DNA of 35,395 nt from Candidatus Limivivens merdigallinarum (GTDB lineage Bacteria; Bacillota; Clostridia; Lachnospirales; Lachnospiraceae): NCBI GenBank assembly GCA_018713105.1, contig DVFT01000144.1, positions 1 through 35,395 on the forward strand, given 5' to 3'. Position numbers and translations under genes: made by a program. A model generated the notes under the pieces. The model saw only the letters and a program-made list of their open reading frames with translations. It had not been told where the DNA came from and did not search any database. This document shows positions 9,202 through 15,825 of the stretch, piece after piece; within the stretch, counting starts at the first letter, position 1; each line of letters begins with the position of its first letter.

Positions 9202-10251
9202 ATGAAAAAATCCAGAAAAACGAGAGGAATGGCATTGACGGCTTTCGCCTTGGCAGGGCTTCTTGCAGGGGGCATGATGGTCCAGGGGGCGGAATCATCG
9301 GAAGGGGGAGGCAAATATGCCTTTATCTCCAAATCCATGGATAACCCCTACAATTTCGCCATGGCGGAAGGCTTTCAGGAAGTGATCGAGGGAGCCGGCG
9401 GGGAATGCGTGGTCAATCATCCGCTGAATGCCTATGCGGATGACCAGATTACATTGATTGATTCCCTGATTTCCCAGGATGTGGATGCTATCGCTATCGC
9501 AGCCAATGATGAGACGAGGCTTACAGAGGCATTGACCGAAGCAAGGGAAGCGGGAATTCAGGTGATCACAGTGGATTCCGATACGGATCACTCGGTGAGG
9601 AGCACCTTCTGCAACCAGGCAAGCACAGAGCTGATCGCACAGACGATGATGGATGCGGTATACGATATCACAGGAGGAGAAGGGCAGTATGCCATTCTTT
9701 CCACCACACTCTATGCCACCAACCAGAATGCGTGGCTGGAGGCGATGGAGACCTTGGCAGCTTCCGATGAAAAATATGTAAATCTGGAGCTGATCGACAT
9801 TGCCTATGGAGAGGACCAGGCGGATGCGTCTGCCGAGAAGACAAAGGATCTTCTGGAAGAGCATCCGGATCTGAAAGCGATCTGCGCGCTCACCTCCGCG
9901 GGAATCACAGCGGCGGCGAAGACACTTTCGGAGGAGGAGACTGAGGTGAAGATCACGGGACTTGGGATGCCCTCTGAACTGGCGGAATACATCGGAGAGG
10001 ACGGACCTTGTCCGAAGGCATACCTCTGGAATCCCATCGACCTGGGAAGGCTCGCAGCCTATACCAGCATGGCTCTGGTATCCGGTGAGATCACCGGCGC
10101 CGCTGGGGAGAGCGTAGAGGCAGATACCCTGGAGGGAAGTCCCTATGCCATCACAGAGCTTCCCGAGGACTCCAGCGCCACAGAGATTGTGCTGGGCAGT
10201 ATGGACTGTTTTGATGCGGGGAATATTGACGAGTGGAAGGATGTATTCTAA
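9202..10251 (+). CDS. RhaS-like (rhamnose-type) sugar-binding protein, no permease adjacent
   Basis: This 349-residue protein has the periplasmic-binding type I fold (KYAFISKSMDNPYNFAM, then DAIAIAANDETRL and VITVDSDTD). Its C-terminal half resembles rhamnose ABC-binding proteins (LGMPSELAEYI, YLWNPIDLGRLAAYTSMAL, and a final NIDEWKDVF). The signal peptide spans about residues 1-30, but no cysteine follows it, so it lacks the lipobox usual for Gram-positive binding proteins and may be released or held another way. AAAGGAGGTG gives a strong ribosome site. No ATPase or permease gene lies alongside. The rhamnosidase at the left edge makes rhamnose a reasonable ligand guess, but related folds bind other sugars and autoinducer-2. 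Confidence 0.8.
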   Translation: MKKSRKTRGMALTAFALAGLLAGGMMVQGAESSEGGGKYAFISKSMDNPYNFAMAEGFQEVIEGAGGECVVNHPLNAYADDQITLIDSLISQDVDAIAIAANDETRLTEALTEAREAGIQVITVDSDTDHSVRSTFCNQASTELIAQTMMDAVYDITGGEGQYAILSTTLYATNQNAWLEAMETLAASDEKYVNLELIDIAYGEDQADASAEKTKDLLEEHPDLKAICALTSAGITAAAKTLSEEETEVKITGLGMPSELAEYIGEDGPCPKAYLWNPIDLGRLAAYTSMALVSGEITGAAGESVEADTLEGSPYAITELPEDSSATEIVLGSMDCFDAGNIDEWKDVF

Positions 10252-10309
10252 GAGAGAATGCACAGGAGAAACCAGGATTTTGGCAGAGTTTAGCTGGAAA
10301 AGACATACG

Positions 10310-10340
10310 AAAAGGGGATTCCTATATGGAATCCCCTTTT
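10310..10340. terminator. Perfect 13-bp hairpin, probable bidirectional terminator
   Basis: Arms 10310-10322 and 10328-10340 are exact complements around a 5-nt loop, with AAAA/TTTT at the base so that each strand ends its stem in a T run. It separates two convergent genes. It overlaps the last codons and stop of the AraC gene, so this DNA is both coding and terminating. Confidence 0.8.
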
Positions 10341-11227
10341 CTGTACTGCAGAGGCGTACACCCAAACATCTCCCGGAACGCCTTACCGAAATAACTGACG
10401 GAGCTGAATCCGCAGTTCTCGCTGATCTCCAGGACGCTGCTGTTGGTATTTCTCAGCATCTGGGCGGCGATCCTCAGGCGGTGCTTGTTGAGGAATGCCA
10501 GGGGCGAGGTGCCTAAGGAACGCTGGAAACACCGGCTGCAGCCCCGGACGCTGATTCCCGCGCTGTCAGCGACATCACGGACTGTGATATCCTCCATGTA
10601 GTGGGCGTGGACAAAGCTCACCATACTGCGCAGCCGTTCGGAATCCGCCGTTTGGCTGCCGGATGGGAGGTTTTCGGAGCGGAAGTGGCTGGTGGATCCC
10701 AGAAGCGTGCACCAAAACTCACTTAAGGCAGAACGGATGGCAAATTCTTCTCCGAAATTCCCGGCATGGTTCAGGTGGATTAGTTTCAGGATGGCAGAGA
10801 TTGCCGGAAAATCCGGCGGATTGCCTGCGCGGAACACCCAGGCATCCAGCGGCGCGCAGTCCAGGATGGGGCGCAGGTATTTTCGCTCCAGGCGGCTTCC
10901 GTACATTCCGGACAGAAAGACGGAATCAAACATCTGGGCATACAGGCGGCAGGTTTTGCTGTCCTCGTCCGAACGGGCATCGTGGATGACCTGCGTGTTG
11001 ATGAAGATCGCATCCCCGGGCTTGAGGAGAAACGTGTGCTCGGGGGTCTGAAGGCACATGTTCCCGGATGCCACATAATCCAGCTCAAGGGCTGTGTGCC
11101 AGTGCCAGCTCCTTCCGATCAGACGGTCCAGCGTCACATCCAGACAGGTATAAGGAAAATCATCAGACAGGGAAGTGAGGATTTCCTGTCTGTTTTCGTT
11201 TAAACGGAATTCATCCGTGTAGATCAT
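10322..11227 (-). CDS. AraC family transcriptional regulator
   Basis: The 301-residue protein has an N-terminal cupin-like ligand domain (SWHWHTALELDYV, then FLLKPGDAIFINTQVIHDA) and a C-terminal AraC-type double helix-turn-helix at about residues 200-297 (VRDVADSAGISVRGCSRCFQ, then ISENCGFSSVSYFGKAF). AAGGGGGGA precedes the ATG. This layout is that of small-molecule-responsive AraC activators. It is convergent with the RhaS-like binding protein and adjacent to a kinase on the same strand, from which a 74-bp gap separates it. Its target cannot be told from the sequence. Its final codons form one arm of the terminator hairpin. Confidence 0.92.
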   Translation of the reverse strand: MIYTDEFRLNENRQEILTSLSDDFPYTCLDVTLDRLIGRSWHWHTALELDYVASGNMCLQTPEHTFLLKPGDAIFINTQVIHDARSDEDSKTCRLYAQMFDSVFLSGMYGSRLERKYLRPILDCAPLDAWVFRAGNPPDFPAISAILKLIHLNHAGNFGEEFAIRSALSEFWCTLLGSTSHFRSENLPSGSQTADSERLRSMVSFVHAHYMEDITVRDVADSAGISVRGCSRCFQRSLGTSPLAFLNKHRLRIAAQMLRNTNSSVLEISENCGFSSVSYFGKAFREMFGCTPLQYRKGDSI

Positions 11228-11253
11228 GGCAAAGTCCCCCCTTTGATGTAATC

Positions 11254-11282
11254 AGTTTAAAGCCAGACGGGGAGAATGGCAA
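11254..11282 (-). promoter_or_regulatory. Candidate promoter of the AraC gene
   Basis: TTGCCA (11282-11277), a 17-bp spacer and TAAACT (11259-11254) read on the minus strand. They lie about 27 bp upstream of the AraC start. Confidence 0.45.
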
Positions 11283-11301
11283 GCCCTAAATTCCTAAGAA
11301 A

Positions 11302-12585
11302 CTATGGAAGCTCCAGGACAAAGCAGGCGCCGCCGCCATCCGCGTCGAACACCTTTATGGTTCCCTTGTGAATCCGCACGATTTCTTTTGCAATGCAAAG
11401 TCCAAGCCCGAAATGTTCCTTGTCCTTATGTGCCTTGTCACATCGGTAGAAGCGTTCAAAAATGGCGCTTTTTTCCTCGTCGGGAATCCCCATTCCGGTA
11501 TCACGGACAGCCAGTTGGAAGCGGGAACCTGTGTAGGAAAGGGAAAGGGCTACTTTGCCGCCTTGGGGAGTGTAGCTCAAGGCGTTGTCCAGCAGGATGG
11601 AGAGGACTTGGCTGATCCGTTCCCCATCACAGCGGCACAAGGGAAGATCCTCCCCTGGCAGGGAGACGGAGAGGGAGATCTTTCGGGTATGGGCAAGGGG
11701 TTCGAATTTTTCATATACGGACAACAGCAAGGTGTCCAGCTCCGTGTCTTTTGGATGGACCGGAAAATTGGCGTTGTCTGCGTTGGAAAGCGTCAGCATA
11801 TCGTCGATGAGACGCCCCATCCGTTCCCCTTCGGATTTGATGGACCTGGCAAACTGGGCAGCCTCCTGTCTGGAGGCGATTTCCATGGCTGACAGGCAGG
11901 AGAGCATCACTGTGAGGGGAGAACGGAGCTCATGGGAAGCAGAAGCCACGAACTGCATCTGCTTTTTGCGGTTTTCCTCCAGGGGGCGGAGCATCCGTCC
12001 GGTAAAGAACCAGGAAAAAATACCGAGGAGCAGAATCCCCACCAAATCTGCGGCAAAAAAGGAAATCCGCAGAAAATACAAAACGGGCTTCAGGTTGTCC
12101 GTGGAATAGAGGATCGCGACCTTTAGGACGCCGCCATCCTTTGGAATGAGCCCAACGGATGCGAAATAAGCAGTGCCGCCCGCCGTCAGATGGAATTCGG
12201 CATGGCTGGTGAGTTTGCTGCGCGAGGTAATGGATTCCTCCAGGATTCCATAACTGTCCCGGGCAATCTGCACGGCGGTGTCAAAAATGTCAGCGGACAG
12301 GGAATGGGGATTCAGATCTTCATAAAGAAGGGGCGTCTGGTTGTCCTGGATATCGATATCGATCTGGTTGGAGGCGCAGATTTCAGCCAGCCAGCTGTGG
12401 GCGATGACCGTCTGAGTCTCCAGGTGGTTGAGAATGGTGCCCGCTGTGCCCTGAAATTGGGAATACCGGCTGGTGAGGCTGCTCCTCTCCGCCAAAAAGA
12501 GGCAGACCAGGGAGAGCCCCACCAGGATCAAGCCTGTGGCAAAGGTACAGAAAAACGTAAGTTTTTTGCGAAGCTTACGGAACAT
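11302..12585 (-). CDS. Sensor histidine kinase of the OmpR-partner type
   Basis: This 427-residue kinase has TM1 at about residues 10-32, an extracytoplasmic domain of about 135 residues, and TM2 at about 170-195. A HisKA domain follows with FVASASHELRSPLTV (His218 predicted to be phosphorylated), then HATPase_c with LLDNALSYTP, DTGMGIP, FERFYR and GLGLCIAKE. All catalytic boxes look intact. It starts 1 bp after the response regulator ends, and its GGAGG site lies inside the end of that gene, so the two are coupled. The pair is divergent from the six-gene lipoprotein/permease/adaptor operon and is the likely dedicated controller. The sensor domain was not recognised. Confidence 0.94.
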   Translation of the reverse strand: MFRKLRKKLTFFCTFATGLILVGLSLVCLFLAERSSLTSRYSQFQGTAGTILNHLETQTVIAHSWLAEICASNQIDIDIQDNQTPLLYEDLNPHSLSADIFDTAVQIARDSYGILEESITSRSKLTSHAEFHLTAGGTAYFASVGLIPKDGGVLKVAILYSTDNLKPVLYFLRISFFAADLVGILLLGIFSWFFTGRMLRPLEENRKKQMQFVASASHELRSPLTVMLSCLSAMEIASRQEAAQFARSIKSEGERMGRLIDDMLTLSNADNANFPVHPKDTELDTLLLSVYEKFEPLAHTRKISLSVSLPGEDLPLCRCDGERISQVLSILLDNALSYTPQGGKVALSLSYTGSRFQLAVRDTGMGIPDEEKSAIFERFYRCDKAHKDKEHFGLGLCIAKEIVRIHKGTIKVFDADGGGACFVLELP

Positions 12586-12586
12586 A

Positions 12587-13258
12587 TCAAACCTCCAGCT
12601 GATATCCGACGCCCCGTATGGTCTTGAGGGATAAAGAGCTGTTCAGGCTTTTCAAGCGGCGGCGGAGAAAATAGATATAGTTGTCCAGATTGCCGTCCTC
12701 CACCTCTGCATCCGGTCCCCAGACACGGGACAGGATGGAGGAGCGGGGGATGGTCTGTCCAGGGTTTCTTAAGAAAAGCTCCAGAAGCGCTCCTTCCCTG
12801 TGGGAAAGGGTGAGGGTGCGTCCCTTGCAGGAGAGCTGCTTTAAGTCCACGTCGTAGGAGAGATCCCCAAAAGAAAGGGTACTTCCGCCTTCCAAGCGCC
12901 TGGGGCGGCGCAGGATACAGCGGATCCGCGCCATGAGCTCCTCGAAGGCAAACGGTTTCACCAGATAATCATCCGCTCCCAGGTCCAGCCCGGAGATCCT
13001 GTCAGTTAGCTCGCCCAGAGCCGTGACGAAGATGATGGGGGTGGAGATTCCACGCGCCCGGGTGACCTTCAGCACGGTAGCGCCGTCCATGGAAGGCAGC
13101 ATCCGGTCCAGAAGGATCAGGTCGTGAGCCTGCTGTTCTATAAAATGAAGACCGTCTTCGCCGTCATGGCAGACGTCCGTCTCGAAGCCTTGGTTTTCCA
13201 GCTGGAATTTCAGGGAGTCTGCCAGGGTGGCATCGTCCTCAATGATCAAAATACGCAT
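12587..13258 (-). CDS. OmpR/PhoB-type response regulator
   Basis: The 223-residue protein has a receiver with E7/D8/D9, phospho-acceptor D51 (LILLDRMLP), T79 and K101 (YLVKPF). A winged-helix Trans_reg_C domain follows (LTLSHREGALLELFLRNPG, then DNYIYFLRRRL and IRGVGYQLEV). ATG 13258 is chosen because AGGAAGGGAAC sits just upstream and the residues before it do not match the family, although the frame stays open for 56 more codons. The 55-bp palindrome of 11-bp-spaced repeats immediately upstream is its probable binding site. That implies both autoregulation and control of the divergent operon. Confidence 0.95.
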   Translation of the reverse strand: MRILIIEDDATLADSLKFQLENQGFETDVCHDGEDGLHFIEQQAHDLILLDRMLPSMDGATVLKVTRARGISTPIIFVTALGELTDRISGLDLGADDYLVKPFAFEELMARIRCILRRPRRLEGGSTLSFGDLSYDVDLKQLSCKGRTLTLSHREGALLELFLRNPGQTIPRSSILSRVWGPDAEVEDGNLDNYIYFLRRRLKSLNSSLSLKTIRGVGYQLEV

Positions 13259-13296
13259 AATGTTCCCTTCCTGTTTTGCTTTCCTTGAATGGCTAT

Positions 13297-13302
13297 AGTA
13301 TA
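13297..13302 (-). promoter_or_regulatory. -10 box of the response regulator/kinase operon
   Basis: TATACT on the minus strand lies about 40 bp upstream of the response regulator start. The matching -35 position (13325-13320) has no consensus hexamer but falls within the left arm of the operator. This is typical of a promoter that needs a response regulator. Confidence 0.5.
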
Positions 13303-13309
13303 ACACCGA

Positions 13310-13364
13310 AATCTCTAAATTACCTCTAAAAACTTTTTCCCATTTTAGAGGATAGTTAGAGATT
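13310..13364. promoter_or_regulatory. Palindromic operator of 11-bp direct repeats
   Basis: The left half (13310-13331) contains CTCTAAA twice, at 13313 and 13324, with an 11-bp period. The right half (13343-13364) holds the inverted equivalents (TTTAGAG at 13344 and GTTAGAG at 13355), also 11 bp apart. The 9-bp outer and inner arms are exact complements around position 13337. OmpR-family dimers bind direct repeats at this spacing, so the site can hold two dimers facing the two divergent promoters. Confidence 0.8.
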
Positions 13365-13368
13365 GGCA

Positions 13369-13377
13369 TGATAGGAT
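13369..13377 (+). promoter_or_regulatory. Extended -10 of the six-gene operon
   Basis: TGATAGGAT resembles an extended -10. The right half of the operator covers where its -35 box would be. The transcript would start about 20 bp before the first gene, leaving just enough room for its GAGGAGG site (13391-13397). Confidence 0.5.
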
Positions 13378-13406
13378 AGAGACAGAACGAGAGGAGGATT
13401 TTATTT

Positions 13407-15767
13407 ATGAGAAAAAATGGTTTCAAAAGGATCGCAGGGCTTACGCTGGTTTTTTCCCTGACGGCAGCGACCTTGGGAGGATGCCAGAGCGCTCCTTCCG
13501 GGGAGACGGCAGGGGAGAGTAGCTCCCAGGCTTCAACCGAAGCATCGTCCGGTTTGGAAGATCAGACGGCATCTGCTGTATCCAGAGAAAATACAGGAGC
13601 AGATTCCCAGGCGGAAGCGCCGGATGGGGAAGCTTCCAGCACTGCCATGGGACGGTTCCTGGAATCAGATATAGAGCTTCCGGGAAATTTTGACAGTGTT
13701 TATGATATGGAAAAGCTGGAAAACGGCAGTATCCGATTGGCAGCCTCATCCACAGAGGGAGGAATCGAAGTCTGGGACAGCGGGGACGGCGGAACAACCT
13801 GGGAACAACAGGAGCAGTTTCAGGACAGCTTTCCGGCGGACAGTATGCCTACTGCGGTGGGGATTTCCCCGGAGGGCGCCGTCTGGGTCAGCAGTATGAA
13901 GGGAACAGAGGCGGATAACATGAGTTTGGAGCATATCCTGGCAGCTGCAGACGGCACCGCCTCCACCGTTGACTTGTCAGACAGCATAAATTCGGAGAAT
14001 GGAGAAGCCTATATCAGCAATGCAGCATTTTTGGACAATGATACGGTGATCCTTCAGAGTTTCTCCCAAGTCTATCAATACGATTGTGCCTCTGCATCTG
14101 TCTCAGGACAGTTCCCGGATCTGGGCACCTCCATCTACGGGATGATGGTGGTGGATGGCAAAGTCATTTTGATCACAGACAGCCAGGTCTATGTGTATGA
14201 CGGAAACACCATGGAAGAGCAGGAGACCTCCGAAGGGATGAAAGAAAACATTCTCCAGGCAGCCAGCGACACCAGCAGCCTTGCCACCGCAGGGGCGAAG
14301 TTCATTGCCGGAGTATCCGATGAAAGTGAGGAGGGCGGAGTCTACTATCTGGACCGCCAGGGCCTGTTCCATCAGAAATGGGACGGTTCCGTGGTGGAAC
14401 AGCTTATGGATGGGGAATTGAGTTCCCTGGCAGATCCCGCCACCTTCTTAAACGCGTTTGTGATGCTGGATTCCGAGCACTTCCTGGCGGCGGTATCCGG
14501 CGGATCGGGTGTGAAGCTGATCCAGTATTTTTGGTCTAAGGACACGCCGGCGAAACCGGAGACGGAGCTCTCCGTTTACAGCCTGTATGACAACGATGAT
14601 ATCCGTCAGGCGGCAGCCATGTACCAGAAAGCGAATCCGAACGTCTATGTGAAGCTGGAAACAGGGATTACAGGAGAAGACGGAGCCTCTTCTGAGGATG
14701 TGCTGAAAACATTGAATACCGAGATCATGGCGGGAAACGGTCCGGACGTCCTGCTGTTGGATGGAATGAATGTGGATTCCTATATCGAAAAAGGCGTATT
14801 GACCGATTTGTCCGACTTGCTCGGCGACAAGAGCGCCTACTACGAGAACATCGTCGGCACCTTCCAGGGTGAGGACGGCAGCATCCCGGCAGTTCCCTTA
14901 CGTTTCCAGATCCCGCTGTTGTTCACGACGGAGAATGGAACCCTTGACTATGAGGCTCTGTGTCAGAAAGCGGGAGTGTTCAACAGCACGAACGCCCAGC
15001 TTCTGCTCCTGAAATTCTGGAATACCTGCGAGGGAAGCGTCCAGAAGGAGGACGGCACCCTGGATGAGGCAGCGCTTCGGAGCTTCTTGGAAAATATGAA
15101 GACGATGAAGGGAGAGCTCACCGACAGTGACAAGGAGATGGCACAGATGATGCTGACAGGATTCGCAGGCAGCGGATTTTCAACGGGAATGCTGACCTCC
15201 ATCGTGTCCGATCTGATGAATTTTCTGGCGGACAGCGAAGGGACGGTCGTGGGGACCATCGGAAGCGCGGTAGATTTCCAGGAACTGGTAAGTGTCAAAG
15301 AGCAGATCGGGAAAGGGGATTATCAGGCGATGCCGGGTACAGAGACCAATGTGTTCGTCCCCGCTGAGATCATCGGCGTCAACAGCAAGAGCGCCAAGGC
15401 GGACGCTGCCAAGGAGTTCGTCTCCTACCTGCTTTCCGGGGAAGCGCAGTCCATTCAGCAGGGCGGAGGAATGCCCGTGAGCAGAGAAGCGTTCCGTGAT
15501 ACCTTCTCTTCCCTGTCCGAGGGAGGAGGAATATCCACCTCCGATGAAAACGGAAACATGATTTCCTTAAACCTCGTCCTACCAGTCCAGGAAGAGATCG
15601 ACAAGATCTGCTCCATCGCAGAGAAGCTTACCACTCCCAGTACCATGAACCAGCTACTCCAGGAGACGATCCTGGAACAGGGCTATTCCTACCTGAGCGG
15701 AGAACAGGATCTGGACACTACAGTCGGAAATATCACCCAGAAAATGAACCTGTATCTGGCGGAATAA
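13407..15767 (+). CDS. Lipoprotein: Asp-box beta-propeller-like region fused to sugar-ABC binding domain (paralog 1)
   Basis: This 786-residue protein has a lipobox LGGC (Cys26), so it should be anchored on the outer face. A Ser/Glu-rich linker follows to about residue 70. Residues about 75-380 are strand-rich, with repeated short units and one clear Asp box (DSGDGGTTW), suggesting a BNR/sialidase-like beta-propeller without visible catalytic residues. From about residue 385 it becomes a family 1 solute-binding domain (TELSVYSLYDNDDIRQAAAM, LNTEIMAGNGPDVLLLDG, VPLRFQIPLLF). Ordinary binding proteins of this class have about 400-450 residues. GAGGAGG lies 9 bp before the ATG. It is the first gene of the operon and is closely related to the next gene along its whole length. 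A role in capturing or sensing a ligand at the surface is inferred; the ligand is unknown. Confidence 0.85.
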   Translation: MRKNGFKRIAGLTLVFSLTAATLGGCQSAPSGETAGESSSQASTEASSGLEDQTASAVSRENTGADSQAEAPDGEASSTAMGRFLESDIELPGNFDSVYDMEKLENGSIRLAASSTEGGIEVWDSGDGGTTWEQQEQFQDSFPADSMPTAVGISPEGAVWVSSMKGTEADNMSLEHILAAADGTASTVDLSDSINSENGEAYISNAAFLDNDTVILQSFSQVYQYDCASASVSGQFPDLGTSIYGMMVVDGKVILITDSQVYVYDGNTMEEQETSEGMKENILQAASDTSSLATAGAKFIAGVSDESEEGGVYYLDRQGLFHQKWDGSVVEQLMDGELSSLADPATFLNAFVMLDSEHFLAAVSGGSGVKLIQYFWSKDTPAKPETELSVYSLYDNDDIRQAAAMYQKANPNVYVKLETGITGEDGASSEDVLKTLNTEIMAGNGPDVLLLDGMNVDSYIEKGVLTDLSDLLGDKSAYYENIVGTFQGEDGSIPAVPLRFQIPLLFTTENGTLDYEALCQKAGVFNSTNAQLLLLKFWNTCEGSVQKEDGTLDEAALRSFLENMKTMKGELTDSDKEMAQMMLTGFAGSGFSTGMLTSIVSDLMNFLADSEGTVVGTIGSAVDFQELVSVKEQIGKGDYQAMPGTETNVFVPAEIIGVNSKSAKADAAKEFVSYLLSGEAQSIQQGGGMPVSREAFRDTFSSLSEGGGISTSDENGNMISLNLVLPVQEEIDKICSIAEKLTTPSTMNQLLQETILEQGYSYLSGEQDLDTTVGNITQKMNLYLAE

Positions 15768-15825
15768 ACAGGAAAGGAAGACGGGATTAGAAGCTGCGGC
15801 AAAGTCTCGGAGAAAGGCATACAAA

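Noticed and set aside
9295-10365. A 356-codon open frame on the minus strand
   Set aside because: It is antisense to the RhaS-like gene and runs through the terminator; its cysteine- and histidine-rich translation is typical of a shadow frame.
13259-13426. N-terminal extension of the OmpR-type regulator
   Set aside because: The frame is open, but the residues do not fit the receiver fold and would run across the operator and promoter; a good ribosome site precedes 13258.
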